NCBI RefSeq assembly: GCF_003951285.1
Contig: NZ_RXFQ01000007.1
Span: 1 to 64,000, forward strand
Direction of reading: 5' to 3'
From: Variovorax beijingensis
GTDB lineage: Bacteria > Pseudomonadota > Gammaproteobacteria > Burkholderiales > Burkholderiaceae_C
DNA length: 64,000 nt
Under the pieces are notes generated by a model. That model saw only the letters and a program-made list of their open reading frames with translations. It was not told where the DNA came from and did no database searches. How positions within the stretch are numbered: position 1 is the first letter of the stretch; each line of letters starts with the position of its first letter. A program made the position numbers and the translations under genes. Shown piece after piece: positions 52,711 to 62,087 of this stretch.

Positions 52711-53829
52711 ATGACAAGCCCAATCAATCGCCGCGATTCCCTCAAGTCCCTGGCCGCGCTGGGCGCCGCCGGCACCCTCGGAGGCTGGAGCGCGCTCGCC
52801 GGCGCACAGGCCAGGCCGCTGACCGTCGGCGTGATCTACGTCGGCGCGCGCGACGACTACGGCTACAACCAGGCGCACGCCATGGCGGCCGCCGAAATCA
52901 AGAAGCTGCCCGGCATCAAGGTGGTCGAGGAAGAGAACGTGCCCGAGACCGCCGCCGTGCAGAAGACCATGGCCGGCATGATCTCGCAGGACGGCGCAAA
53001 GCTCCTGTTCCCCACCTCGTTCGGCTACTTCGATCCGCACATCCTGGCCGTGGCGCCCAAGAATCCCGACGTGCGCTTCTCGCACTGCGGCGGCCTCTGG
53101 ACCGAAGGCAAGCACCCGAAGAACGCGGGCAGCTTCTTCGGCTACATCGACGAGTGCCAGTTTCTGAACGGCGTGATCGCTGCGCACATGACCAAGAGCA
53201 ACAAGATCGCCTTCGTCGCCGCCAAGCCGATTCCGCAGGTGCTGCGCAACATCAACGCCTTCACGCTGGGTGCGCGCTCGGTCAAGCCGAACATCACGTG
53301 CAGCGTGATCTTCACCGGCGACTGGTCGATGGCCGTGAAGGAGGCCGAAGCCACCAACAGCCTGGCCGACCAGGGCTGCGATGTCTTCACCATGCACGTG
53401 GACGGCCCCAAGGTGGTGGTGGAGACGGCGGCCAAGCGCGGCAAGATGGTCTGCGGCTACCACGCGAGCCAGGCCAAGCTCGCGCCCAATGCGTACCTCA
53501 CCGGGGCCGAATGGAACTGGCTCACGGCCTACAAGGCCACCATCGAGGCCGCGCAGGCCGGCAAGCCGCATCCCAACTTCTTGCGCGGCGGGTTGAAGGA
53601 AGGCTACGTGAAGATGTCGGCCTACGGCCCGATGGTGCCGGACGCCGCGAAGAAGCAGGCGGACGAGATCAAGGCGAAGATGGTCGCGGGCACCTTCGAC
53701 ATCTTCAAGGACGGCATCAAGGACAACAAGGGCGCGGTCGTCGTGCCCGCCGGCAAGGTGCTCAAGCAGACCGACCTGGAGCTCGAGAAGATGAACTACC
53801 TGGTCGAAGGCGTGATCGGCCAGGCCTGA
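52711..53829 (+). CDS. BMP-family ABC transporter substrate-binding protein
   Basis: 372 residues. The signal peptide starts INRRDSLKSLAALGAAGTLGGWSALAGAQA with a twin-arginine-like RRDSLKS. The mature domain is of the Bmp/Med (PnrA-like) type: GVIYVGARDDYGYNQAHAMAA, NVPETAAVQKTMAGMISQDGAKLLFPTSFGY, GYIDECQFLNGVIAAHMTKSNKIAFVAAKP, QGCDVFTMHVDGPKVV. Family members bind nucleosides and related nitrogen heterocycles. Its permeases and ATPase follow. Neighbouring biuH and trtA suggest a ureide ligand, but that is inferred. Confidence 0.9.
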   Translation: MTSPINRRDSLKSLAALGAAGTLGGWSALAGAQARPLTVGVIYVGARDDYGYNQAHAMAAAEIKKLPGIKVVEEENVPETAAVQKTMAGMISQDGAKLLFPTSFGYFDPHILAVAPKNPDVRFSHCGGLWTEGKHPKNAGSFFGYIDECQFLNGVIAAHMTKSNKIAFVAAKPIPQVLRNINAFTLGARSVKPNITCSVIFTGDWSMAVKEAEATNSLADQGCDVFTMHVDGPKVVVETAAKRGKMVCGYHASQAKLAPNAYLTGAEWNWLTAYKATIEAAQAGKPHPNFLRGGLKEGYVKMSAYGPMVPDAAKKQADEIKAKMVAGTFDIFKDGIKDNKGAVVVPAGKVLKQTDLELEKMNYLVEGVIGQA

Positions 53830-53854
53830 TCGCGGCAGCACAGGCCCGCACGCC

Positions 53855-54916
53855 ATGCGTCAAGCGCTCAAGGAATTCGCCCTGCCGGTGTTCGCCATTG
53901 CGGCGGCGCTGCTGCTGTTCGGCGTGCTCGCGGCCTTTGCCGGCGTCGATCCGTTGGAGGTCTGGGCGACGCTGTTCAAGGGCGCGTTCGGCGACTGGTT
54001 CTCCTGGCAGAACACCCTGCAGCGCGCCGCGCCGCTGATGCTCACCGCGCTGTGCGTGGCGCTGCCGGCGCGCGCGGGTCTCATCGTCATCGGCGGCGAA
54101 GGCGCGCTCGTGCTGGGCGGCCTGGCCTCGGCCGCGCTCGCGCATGCGGTGTCGCTGCCGGGCAATGCCGCGGGCACGGTGGCGGTCTGCCTCGCGGGCG
54201 CATTGGCCGGCGCGCTGTGGATCACCCTTGCGGGCTGGCTGCGCCAGTACCGCGGCATCAATGAAACCATCAGCAGCCTGCTGCTGGCCTACATCGCCAT
54301 CGGCATCTTCAAGCACCTGGTCGAAGGGCCGCTGCGCGATCCGGCGAGCCTCAACAAGCCATCGACCCATGCGCTGGCCGACGGGCTGCTGATCGGCGGC
54401 ATCGGCGGTTCGGACGTGCACTGGGGCTTCGTGATCGGCGTCGTCGCCTGCCTGGCGCTCGGGTGGTGGCTGCGCGCCACCGCCTCGGGCTTTTCGGTGC
54501 GTGTGGTGGGCGGCAATCCGCGCACCGCGCAACTCGTGGGACTGCCGGCCACGCGGCTCATCCTCGGGGCCTGCGCGCTCGGCGGCGCCTGCGCGGGGCT
54601 GGCGGGCGCGGTCGAGGTGGCGGCGGTGCATACCAATGCCAATGCCTCGCTGATCGCAGGCTACGGCTATGCGGGCATCCTGGTGTCGTTCATCGCGCGG
54701 CACAACCCGGTGGCCATCGTGCCGGTGGCGATCCTGTTCGGCGGCTTCGGCGCGGCCGGCAGCCTGCTGCAGCGGCGGCTCGGGCTGCCCGATGCCTCGG
54801 TGCTGGTGCTGCAGGGCATTGCCTTTGTCCTGATCCTTGCGAGCGAGGGGGTGCGCATGGTCGACTGGAATGCCCTGCGCGCACGTGTTCCGCGCCGCGC
54901 GGGGGCGGTGCGATGA
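53855..54916 (+). CDS. ABC transporter permease (BMP/nucleoside type), subunit 1
   Basis: 353 residues with about ten membrane segments of the BPD_transp_2 family: LQRAAPLMLTALCVALPARAGLIVIGGEGALVLGGLASA, ITLAGWLRQYRGINETISSLLLAYIAIG, and GYGYAGILVSFIARHNPVAIVPVAILFGG. This is the RbsC/YufP-like permease used with BMP receptors. It lies 25 bases after the receptor gene, and its stop overlaps the second permease start (ATGA). Confidence 0.9.
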   Translation: MRQALKEFALPVFAIAAALLLFGVLAAFAGVDPLEVWATLFKGAFGDWFSWQNTLQRAAPLMLTALCVALPARAGLIVIGGEGALVLGGLASAALAHAVSLPGNAAGTVAVCLAGALAGALWITLAGWLRQYRGINETISSLLLAYIAIGIFKHLVEGPLRDPASLNKPSTHALADGLLIGGIGGSDVHWGFVIGVVACLALGWWLRATASGFSVRVVGGNPRTAQLVGLPATRLILGACALGGACAGLAGAVEVAAVHTNANASLIAGYGYAGILVSFIARHNPVAIVPVAILFGGFGAAGSLLQRRLGLPDASVLVLQGIAFVLILASEGVRMVDWNALRARVPRRAGAVR

Positions 54917-55836
54917 CCGCGGACCAGTGGATCGCGCTCGTGGCCGGCATCGTCGGCGGCGCGTTGCGCGTGGGCGCCCCCTTCCTGTTCGTGAGCCTCG
55001 GTGAATGCCTCACCGAGAAGTCGGGCCGCATCAATCTCGGGCTCGAAGGCGTGCTGGTGCTTTCGGCGATGGCGGCCTTCGGCGGCGCGTACCTCACCGA
55101 TTCCGCCTGGCTGGGCGTGCTGATCGGCGCGGTGGCGGGGGCGGCGCTCGCGCTGCTGCATGGCCTTTTGTGCTCGCTCGACCGCGTGAACGACGTGGCG
55201 ACCGGCATTGCATTGATGCTGCTCGGCACGGGGCTCGCGTTCTACCTGGGCAAGCCGCTGATCCAGCCGCAGGCGCCGCAGATTCCGGCGATACCGCTGG
55301 GCTTCTGGAGCGACAACACGGTGGTGCGTTCGGCGCTGCAGCTCAATGCGCTGGTGCCGATCGGCGTGGCACTGGCGGTGCTGCTGTGGTGGGGCTTTGC
55401 GCACACGCGCGCCGGCCTGCTGGTGCGCATGGCCGGCGACTCGGCGCAGGCGACGCGCGCGCTCGGCTATTCGGTCTCGGGCCTGCGCATCGCGGCGACC
55501 ACGGCCGGCGGCTTCATCGCCGGGCTCGGCGGCGCGTCGCTCACGCTGTTCTATCCGGGCAGCTGGAACGAGGGCATCTCCAGCGGCCAGGGCCTGATCG
55601 CGGTGGCACTGGTGATCTTTGCGCGCTGGAGCCCGCTGCGCTGCGTGGGCGCGGCACTGCTCTTCGGCGGGGCCGGCGCCATCGGACCGGCGCTGCAATC
55701 CATCGGCATCGGCTGGGGCTACCACCTGTTCAACACGGTGCCTTACGTGCTCACGCTGGTGATCCTGGTGTTCACCTGCAGGCCCGGCGCGGCCGCCGCC
55801 GGTGCGCCGGGTGAACTTTCATCGACAAGGAGCTGA
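54913..55836 (+). CDS. ABC transporter permease (BMP/nucleoside type), subunit 2
   Basis: 307 residues with about eight to nine membrane segments of the YufQ-like class: [64 protein letters not shown], and [28 protein letters not shown]. With subunit 1 it forms the channel of the importer. The ATG at 54913 is set by the overlap with the previous stop. An AAGGAG site for biuH lies just after or within its last codons. Confidence 0.9.
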   Translation: MTADQWIALVAGIVGGALRVGAPFLFVSLGECLTEKSGRINLGLEGVLVLSAMAAFGGAYLTDSAWLGVLIGAVAGAALALLHGLLCSLDRVNDVATGIALMLLGTGLAFYLGKPLIQPQAPQIPAIPLGFWSDNTVVRSALQLNALVPIGVALAVLLWWGFAHTRAGLLVRMAGDSAQATRALGYSVSGLRIAATTAGGFIAGLGGASLTLFYPGSWNEGISSGQGLIAVALVIFARWSPLRCVGAALLFGGAGAIGPALQSIGIGWGYHLFNTVPYVLTLVILVFTCRPGAAAAGAPGELSSTRS

Positions 55837-55841
55837 ATCCC

Positions 55842-56546
55842 ATGGCGAACACCCCATCTCCCCGCCACGTGGCCGCCGAGCCCTATGGCTGGCCCTACAA
55901 CGGCGACCTGCGGCCCGGCAACACCGCGCTCATCGTGATCGACATGCAGACCGACTTCTGCGGCAAGGGCGGCTACGTCGACGTGATGGGCTACGACCTC
56001 TCGCTGGTGCAGGCGCCGATCCGGCCGATCGCGCGCACGCTCGCGGCGCTGCGGCCGCTGGGCTTCCACATCATCCACACGCGCGAAGGCCACCGGCCCG
56101 ACCTGGCCGACCTGCCCGCCAACAAGCGCTGGCGCTCGCGCCAGATCGGCGCCAACGGCGTGGGCATCGGCGACGACGGGCCGTGTGGGCGCATCCTGGT
56201 ACGCGGCGAGCCGGGCTGGGAGATCATTCCCGAACTCGCGCCGCTGCCCGGCGAGGTGGTGATCGACAAGCCCGGCAAGGGCTCGTTCTATGCCACCGAC
56301 CTGGAATTGATCCTGCGCACGCGCGGCATCGAGAACCTCATCCTCGCGGGCATCACCACCGACGTGTGCGTGCACACCACGATGCGCGACGCCAACGACC
56401 GCGGCTTCGAATGCCTGCTGCTGTCCGACTGCACCGCCGCCACCGACCATGGCAACCATCTGGCGGCACTGAAGATGATCACGATGCAGGGCGGCGTGTT
56501 CGGCGCGCACGCCACCTCGCAGGCGCTGCTGGCCGCGCTGGATTGA
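55842..56546 (+). CDS. biuH: Biuret hydrolase BiuH
   Basis: A 234-residue isochorismatase-like cysteine hydrolase. The triad is Asp34 ([11 protein letters not shown]), Lys143 ([10 protein letters not shown]) and Cys176 ([11 protein letters not shown]), equivalent to Asp36, Lys142 and Cys175 of the Rhizobium leguminosarum enzyme as I recall it. Long blocks agree with BiuH, for instance [40 protein letters not shown] and [12 protein letters not shown]. It converts biuret to allophanate and ammonia; AtzF in the same cluster completes the pathway. RutB is a relative, but the BiuH-type stretches argue against it. Confidence 0.9.
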   Translation: MANTPSPRHVAAEPYGWPYNGDLRPGNTALIVIDMQTDFCGKGGYVDVMGYDLSLVQAPIRPIARTLAALRPLGFHIIHTREGHRPDLADLPANKRWRSRQIGANGVGIGDDGPCGRILVRGEPGWEIIPELAPLPGEVVIDKPGKGSFYATDLELILRTRGIENLILAGITTDVCVHTTMRDANDRGFECLLLSDCTAATDHGNHLAALKMITMQGGVFGAHATSQALLAALD

Positions 56547-56553
56547 CGAAGGC

Positions 56554-58152
56554 ATGGCCGGCCCCACGCCCCACGCCATCGGCGCACTGCCTGCGGGCAG
56601 CGGCGCGCTCGCGCTCGACACCTACGAGCTGACCAAGCGCTTCGGCGCCTTCACCGCGATGGACCGCGTGACGATGCGCGTCGAGCCCGGCACGGTGCAT
56701 GCGCTGCTGGGCGAGAACGGCGCGGGCAAGAGCACGCTGGTGAAATGCGTGGCCGGTTTCCAGCGCGCGGAGGAGGGCAGCATCCTGATCGACGGGCGCG
56801 AGCAGGACATTGCCAACCCGATCGTGGCGCGCGCGCTCGGCATCGGCATGGTCTACCAGCATTTCACGCTGGCGCCGGGCATGACGGCGGCCGAGAACCT
56901 GCTGCTCGCGGGCGGCAAGACGGCGGCGCTGATCGACTGGAAGACGAAGCGCGCGGAGCTCGAGGATTTTCTTGCGACCACGCCCTTCAGCCTCGACCTC
57001 GACGTGCGGCCATCCGAACTCGCGGCGGGCGAGAAGCAGAAGCTCGAACTGCTCAAGCAGCTGTACCTGAAGCCGCGCCTGCTGATCCTCGACGAACCGA
57101 CCTCGGTGCTCACGCCGCAGGAGGCCGACGAGGTGCTGGGCCACGTGCGCGAATTCGCGAAGAGCGGCCTGTGCACCGTGCTCATCATCACGCACAAGTT
57201 CCGCGAGGTGATGGCCTATGCCGACAGCGTGACGGTGCTGCGCCGCGGCAAGGCGGTGCACCACTGCCGCGTCGCGGACACGAGTCCGGCGCAGCTGGCG
57301 CAGGCCATGATGGGCGGCGAGGGCGCTTCAGCGTCTGCGCCGGCTTCATCGCCCGTCGCCAGAGCACCGGTGCCCGATGAGGCATCCGTCGCATTGCGGG
57401 TCGAGGGCCTCGAGGCGCAGGGGGACCGCGGCACGCTGGCGCTGCACGACCTGAGCCTGTCGGTGCGGGCCGGCGAGATCCTCGGCGTGGCGGGCGTCTC
57501 GGGCAACGGGCAGCGCGAACTGGTCGAGGCCCTGGTCGGGCAGCGTCCGCGGCTGGCCGGCAAGGTGAGCGTGATGGGTCGGCCCTACAGCGCGCGCCGC
57601 GGCGAGAACCGCAGCCTCAAGGTCCGCAGCCTGCCCGAGGAGCCGCTGCGCAACGCCTGCGTGGGCGACCTCAGCGTGGCGGAGAACATGGCGCTGCGCG
57701 ATTTCGACCGGCCACCGCTGTCGCGCGGCGGTGTGCTGAACTTTCCGTTCTGGCGCAACCGGGCGCGTGAATGGATTGCCGAATACGGCGTGAAGACGCA
57801 GGGCGAGGGCGCGCCGATCCGCAGCCTGTCCGGCGGCAACGTGCAGCGCGCGGTGCTGGCGCGCGAACTCGCCGGCGACATCAACGTGCTGATCGCGGCC
57901 AACCCCGTGTTCGGCCTCGACTTCGCGGCGGTGGCCGAGATCCACGAGCGCATCGTGCAGGTGCGGGAGAAGGGCGGGGCGGTGCTGCTGATCAGCGAGG
58001 ACCTCGACGAGCTGCTCGAGCTGGCCGACCGCATCGTCGTGATGAGCGAAGGGCGGATCGTGTTCGAGACTTCGGCTGCGGGGGCTGAAAGGCACGTGAT
58101 CGGGGCGCACATGGGTGGCGGGCACCATGAGCCTTTGAAGGCTGCGGCATGA
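56554..58152 (+). CDS. ABC transporter ATP-binding protein with two nucleotide-binding domains (BMP type)
   Basis: 532 residues. The first ABC domain (about 20-260) has Walker [10 protein letters not shown], signature [16 protein letters not shown] and Walker [15 protein letters not shown]. The second (about 285-520) has a degenerate Walker [15 protein letters not shown] and signature [16 protein letters not shown]. This is the YufO/RbsA-like ATPase for the BMP permeases. It lies 7 bases after biuH, which is thus inserted between the permease and ATPase genes of one transporter. Confidence 0.92.
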   Translation: MAGPTPHAIGALPAGSGALALDTYELTKRFGAFTAMDRVTMRVEPGTVHALLGENGAGKSTLVKCVAGFQRAEEGSILIDGREQDIANPIVARALGIGMVYQHFTLAPGMTAAENLLLAGGKTAALIDWKTKRAELEDFLATTPFSLDLDVRPSELAAGEKQKLELLKQLYLKPRLLILDEPTSVLTPQEADEVLGHVREFAKSGLCTVLIITHKFREVMAYADSVTVLRRGKAVHHCRVADTSPAQLAQAMMGGEGASASAPASSPVARAPVPDEASVALRVEGLEAQGDRGTLALHDLSLSVRAGEILGVAGVSGNGQRELVEALVGQRPRLAGKVSVMGRPYSARRGENRSLKVRSLPEEPLRNACVGDLSVAENMALRDFDRPPLSRGGVLNFPFWRNRAREWIAEYGVKTQGEGAPIRSLSGGNVQRAVLARELAGDINVLIAANPVFGLDFAAVAEIHERIVQVREKGGAVLLISEDLDELLELADRIVVMSEGRIVFETSAAGAERHVIGAHMGGGHHEPLKAAA

Positions 58153-58300
58153 GTGCCCTGCTCGCTGTTGCTGGGCCGCCCACACCGCGCCGCACACCGA
58201 GCTTCGAGGTGGAGTGTTCGCCCCCGGTGCATCCGAGGCGATGGCCATTGACACACCGCTCTTCGCCGAACCCAGAGCATCAAAACATCCGAGACACAAC

Positions 58301-58972
58301 ATGCGCATAGAAGAAGCCAATCCTTTCCCCTACGCGTTCGAGATCGAAAAATCCGCCCTGATCCTCATCGACATGCAGCGCGACTTCATCGAGCCCGGCG
58401 GCTTTGGTGAAACGCTGGGCAACGACGTGTCTTTGCTCGAAGCGATCGTTCCCGCCACAAAATCGGCGCTGCAGGCGTGGCGAAAGGCCGGCGGCTTCGT
58501 GGTCCACACGCGCGAGGCGCACAAGGCGGACCTCTCCGATTGCCCGCCGGCCAAGCGCAACCGCGGCAACCCGAGCCTGCGCATCGGCGACGAAGGACCG
58601 ATGGGCCGCATCCTCGTCGCCGGCGAACCCGGCAACCAGATCATCGATGCGCTGGCGCCCGTCGACGGCGAGATCGTCATCGACAAGCCCGGCAAGGGCG
58701 CGTTCTACGCCACCGGCCTGCATGAACTGCTGCAACGCCGCGGCATCACGCACCTGCTGTTCGGCGGCGTCACGACCGAGGTCTGCGTGCAGACCAGCAT
58801 GCGCGAAGCCAACGACCGGGGCTACGACAGCCTGCTGCTCGAAGACTGCACCGAAAGCTACTTTCCGGCCTTCAAGGCGGCCACGCTCGACATGGTCCGC
58901 GCCCAGGGCGCGATCGTCGGCTGGACCGCGCCGAGCACCGCGCTGTTGGCGGCGCTCGGCCAAGGGCAATGA
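58301..58972 (+). CDS. trtA: Isochorismatase-like hydrolase, candidate triuret hydrolase
   Basis: 223 residues. Triad Asp24 ([11 protein letters not shown]), Lys129 ([10 protein letters not shown]), Cys162 ([11 protein letters not shown]). It is a clear paralogue of the BiuH encoded 2.4 kb upstream (shared [25 protein letters not shown] versus [14 protein letters not shown]). Triuret hydrolase TrtA is known as a close BiuH homologue encoded next to biuH, and triuret would yield biuret for BiuH. That makes TrtA the best guess, not a certainty; another ureide is possible. An ATG at 58241 with a GAGG site would add 20 residues. The symbol is provisional. Confidence 0.65.
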   Translation: MRIEEANPFPYAFEIEKSALILIDMQRDFIEPGGFGETLGNDVSLLEAIVPATKSALQAWRKAGGFVVHTREAHKADLSDCPPAKRNRGNPSLRIGDEGPMGRILVAGEPGNQIIDALAPVDGEIVIDKPGKGAFYATGLHELLQRRGITHLLFGGVTTEVCVQTSMREANDRGYDSLLLEDCTESYFPAFKAATLDMVRAQGAIVGWTAPSTALLAALGQGQ

Positions 58973-59733
58973 CAGCGACTACCATTCCCCACGTGTCTAC
59001 CGTCCGACCCCGCTCCGCTTCGCCCGCCCCCGCTTCCGACCCGGCCGTTTTCCGCACGCGGGCCGACGAGGTCTACGCGCAGCTCAAGCGCGACGTGGCC
59101 GATTTCATCCTCGTGCCCGGCGACCGCTTCACCGAGAACGAGATCAGCGACCGGCTCGGCGTCTCGCGCACGCCCGTGCGGCAGGCGCTGTTCCGCCTCC
59201 AGCAGGAGGGCTTCGTCGAGGTGCTGTTCCGCAGCGGCTGGCGCGTGCTGCCGTTCGACTTCGACCAGTTCGAGCAGCTCTACGACCTGCGCATGGTGCT
59301 CGAGACCACCGCGGTGCACCGCCTCTGCGAAGCCGACCGCCGCGTCGACCGCAGCCTGCTCGACGCGCTGGCCGGCATCTGGCTCGTGCCCGCGGCCCAG
59401 CGCAGCAGCGACACCGCGCAGGTGGCGCAGTGGGACGAGGCCTTTCACTGCGCGCTCGTGGCCGCCGCGGGCAACGCCGAGATGGCGCGCGTGCACGGCG
59501 ACGTGACCGAGCGCATCCGCATCATCCGCCGGCTCGACTTCACGCAGCAGCCGCGCATCGACGCCACCTACGAGGAGCACGGCAAGATCCTCAAGGCTGT
59601 TCGCGCCAACCGCGGCGACCAGGCCGCGATGCTGCTGCGTGCGCACATCGAGACCAGCCAGGCGGAGGTGCGCAAGATCACGCTGCACCAGGTGCACCTG
59701 GCGCGGCATGCGGGCAAGGCAGCGCCGCGCTGA
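58969..59733 (+). CDS. GntR-family regulator, FadR subfamily
   Basis: 254 residues. A winged helix at about 33-100 ([52 protein letters not shown]) is joined to an all-helical FCD effector domain (about 108-240) with the metal-binding Asp/His pattern ([33 protein letters not shown]). The ATG overlaps the trtA stop, so it is the last gene of the cluster. It probably represses the cluster by binding the AACTTGT-AC-ACAAGTT palindrome at P1 and responds to a ureide intermediate. Confidence 0.9.
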   Translation: MTATTIPHVSTVRPRSASPAPASDPAVFRTRADEVYAQLKRDVADFILVPGDRFTENEISDRLGVSRTPVRQALFRLQQEGFVEVLFRSGWRVLPFDFDQFEQLYDLRMVLETTAVHRLCEADRRVDRSLLDALAGIWLVPAAQRSSDTAQVAQWDEAFHCALVAAAGNAEMARVHGDVTERIRIIRRLDFTQQPRIDATYEEHGKILKAVRANRGDQAAMLLRAHIETSQAEVRKITLHQVHLARHAGKAAPR

Positions 59734-59739
59734 AGGAAT

Positions 59740-60705
59740 TCAGTCCGCGGTGATGTTGCCGCGCTTGACCACGCCCGCCCAGCGGTCGGCATCCTTCTTC
59801 ACCAGCGCACCGAATTCGGCCGGCGTCGAGCTCGCAGGCACCATGCCCTGCGACTCGAACGACTTGGCCACCTCGGGCTGCTTCAGCACCGCTGCGATCT
59901 CCTTGTTGAGCCGCGCCACCACGTCTGGCGGCGTGCCCTTGGGCGCGAGCACGCCGTACCACATGTCCACGGCGTCGGCAGTCGCGCCGGCCTCGGCCAG
60001 CGTCGGCACCTCGGGCAGCTGTGGCAGGCGCTTGCTGCTGCCCGTGGCCACGGCCTTGAGCTTGCCGGCCTGGATGTGCTGCAGCGCCACGTGCACCGGC
60101 AGGAACATGTAGTCGATGCGCCCGCCCAGCAGGTCGGTCACCGCGCCGGCCGTGCCCTTGTAGGGCACATGCATCAGCTCCGTGCCGGTGCCTTGCATCA
60201 GGAGCGCCATCGACAGGTGATGCGGCGTGCCCACGCCGGGCGTGGCATAGGTCAGCTTGCCCGGCTCCGCCTTGGCCGCGCTCACCATCTGCGCCACCGA
60301 AGCCGCCTTCTGCACGTTCGGGTTGGTCACCAGCAGCAGCGTGCCCCACGAGGTGAGCGACACGGGCGCGAAGTCGGCCACCGGGTCGTAGCCGAGCGAC
60401 TTGTAGAGGCTGCGGTTCATCACCAGCGTGTTGACCTGCACCAGCAGCGTGTAGCCGTCGGGCTTGGCGCGCGCCACGCGCTCGCTGCCGATGTTGCCGC
60501 TGGCGCCGGCAATGTTCTCCACCACCACAGGCTGGCCCAGCAGCGCGGGCAGGCGCGCGGACAGCTGGCGCGCCACCAGGTCGATGCCGGTGCCGGGCGT
60601 GTAGGGCACCACCATGGTGATGGGCTGGTCGGGCCAGGCGTGTGCGGCGGTGGCCAGGCCGAGCGTGGCAAGCAGGGCGGCGAAGGTGTTGGTCAGTGAA
60701 CGCAT
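59740..60705 (-). CDS. Bug-type periplasmic solute receptor (TTT family)
   Basis: 321 residues. Signal peptide MRSLTNTFAALLATLGLATAAHA, then the Bug fold: ITMVVPYTPGTGIDLVARQLSARL, VVVENIAGASGNIGSERVARAKPDGYTLL, and ATPGVGTPHHLSMALLM. Ligand likely a carboxylate or aromatic acid. It begins 40 bases after the FAD monooxygenase stop on the same strand, so it probably captures the substrate for that enzyme. Convergent with the GntR gene with only 6 bases between stops. Confidence 0.88.
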   Translation of the reverse strand: MRSLTNTFAALLATLGLATAAHAWPDQPITMVVPYTPGTGIDLVARQLSARLPALLGQPVVVENIAGASGNIGSERVARAKPDGYTLLVQVNTLVMNRSLYKSLGYDPVADFAPVSLTSWGTLLLVTNPNVQKAASVAQMVSAAKAEPGKLTYATPGVGTPHHLSMALLMQGTGTELMHVPYKGTAGAVTDLLGGRIDYMFLPVHVALQHIQAGKLKAVATGSSKRLPQLPEVPTLAEAGATADAVDMWYGVLAPKGTPPDVVARLNKEIAAVLKQPEVAKSFESQGMVPASSTPAEFGALVKKDADRWAGVVKRGNITAD

Positions 60706-60745
60706 GGTGTCGTGTCTCGGTAGTTCTTATGAGGGCTGCGCGGGT

Positions 60746-61984
60746 TCAGAGGAAGGAAGGCCGTGCCTTCAGCGCGACCGGGTCGTAGCCGGCCACGCGC
60801 TTGTAGTTGTCCGAGATGGCCTGCAGCTCGGAGGTGGGCACCACGTCCTCGATCCTGTCGAAGCGCTTGCCGCCCGAACGCTCGAACACCTCGCGCAGGA
60901 TGGCGTCGGGCGGGTTGCTGCGGTTGGTCAGCACCACGTCGGTGGTGGCCTTCACGCGGATGCGGTCGTAGTCTTCGAGCGCCGCGGGGCCCACGCCCAG
61001 GTCCTTGAGCGCGCCGGCCAGGAAGCGCGCATCGATGATCGCCTGCCCCGCGCCGTTGGAGCCGCGCGGCACCATCGGGTGCGCGGCGTCGCCCAGCAGC
61101 GTGAGGCGCCCGTGCGTCCAGCGCGGCAGCGGGTCCTGGTCGACCATCGGGTACTCGAGGATGGTGTCCGACGCGCGGATCAGCGCCGGCACGTCGAGCC
61201 AGTCGAAGTGCCAGTCGGCGAATGCGGGGAGGAAGTCCTCGAGCCGGCCCGCGCGGCTCCAGTCGCGCAGCACGGGCTGCGGGGCGTGGATCTCGGCGAC
61301 CCAGTTCACGAGCTGGTTGCCCTCGGCGTCGATGTCGTTGCGGATCGGGTAGATCACCATCTTGCCGACCGCGAGCCAGCCCGCACGCACCATGCTCGCG
61401 CCCGAGAGAAAGGGCCTCCAGCGCGCGGTGCCGCGCCACATGTTCACGCCCGAGTAGCGCGGCGCGCCTTCGTCGGGATAGAACTGCTTGCGCAGCGCCG
61501 AGTGGATGCCGTCGCAGCCGACCGCGACCGCGCCGCGCACCGAAGGCGCGTCGGCAAAGTGCACGGTCACGCCTTCGGCATCCTGCGTGGCGCCGATGCA
61601 GCGGCGATTGCACACCACGCTGTCGGGGCCCAGGCGCTCGAGCGTCTCCTCGTACAGCACCGTCTGCAGGTCGCCGCGGTGGATGGAGAACTGCGGCCAG
61701 TCGTAACCCGCGTGCTGGCCGGCCGCCTCGCGGAAGATCAGCTGGCCATGCTCGGTGAAGAACACCGACTCCTGCGTGCGCACGCCGACCTTGTCGAGCG
61801 CGGGCAGCAGGCCCAATTCGGTGAGCTCGCGCACCGCGTGCGGCAGCAGGTTGATGCCCACGCCCAGTGGCTTCAGCTCGGGCACGGCCTCGTACACGCG
61901 GCAGGGGATGCCGGCCTGGTGCAGGCTCAGCGCCAGGGTCAGGCCGCCGATGCCGGCGCCCAGGATGATGACTTCGTTGCTCAT
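60746..61984 (-). CDS. FAD-dependent aromatic monooxygenase
   Basis: A 412-residue group A flavoprotein hydroxylase. It has the GxGxxG motif (ILGAGIGGLTLALSL), the second DG motif (AVGCDGIHSALRKQF) and GD motif (LTLLGDAAHPMVPRGSNGAGQAIIDA). These enzymes hydroxylate salicylate-, hydroxybenzoate- or phenazine-like rings with NAD(P)H and O2. The start MSNEVIILGAG is taken; a longer frame runs through the promoter region. Divergent LysR regulator and a Bug receptor behind it suggest a small inducible module for uptake and hydroxylation of an aromatic acid. Confidence 0.88.
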   Translation of the reverse strand: MSNEVIILGAGIGGLTLALSLHQAGIPCRVYEAVPELKPLGVGINLLPHAVRELTELGLLPALDKVGVRTQESVFFTEHGQLIFREAAGQHAGYDWPQFSIHRGDLQTVLYEETLERLGPDSVVCNRRCIGATQDAEGVTVHFADAPSVRGAVAVGCDGIHSALRKQFYPDEGAPRYSGVNMWRGTARWRPFLSGASMVRAGWLAVGKMVIYPIRNDIDAEGNQLVNWVAEIHAPQPVLRDWSRAGRLEDFLPAFADWHFDWLDVPALIRASDTILEYPMVDQDPLPRWTHGRLTLLGDAAHPMVPRGSNGAGQAIIDARFLAGALKDLGVGPAALEDYDRIRVKATTDVVLTNRSNPPDAILREVFERSGGKRFDRIEDVVPTSELQAISDNYKRVAGYDPVALKARPSFL

Positions 61985-62062
61985 GGTGATTCGCGCATTG
62001 CGCTCGGTGCTTGTCTCGGCCCGCATTAGGAACGCAGACAAACCATTTGGGAAATTTAGATG

Positions 62063-62078
62063 TGATATGGATTTATCA
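62063..62078 (+). promoter_or_regulatory. Candidate LysR operator in the divergent promoter region
   Basis: TGATA-N6-TATCA (62063-62067 and 62074-62078) is an inverted repeat in the AT-rich 103-base gap between the FAD monooxygenase and LysR genes, 10 bases before the LysR ATG. Position and symmetry fit an autoregulatory LysR recognition site. No experimental support. Confidence 0.4.
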
Positions 62079-62087
62079 TGAATCCTT

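Noticed and set aside
55842-56546. RutB-type ureidoacrylate amidohydrolase
   Set aside because: The gene lacks any rut neighbours and agrees in long blocks and triad spacing with biuret hydrolase.
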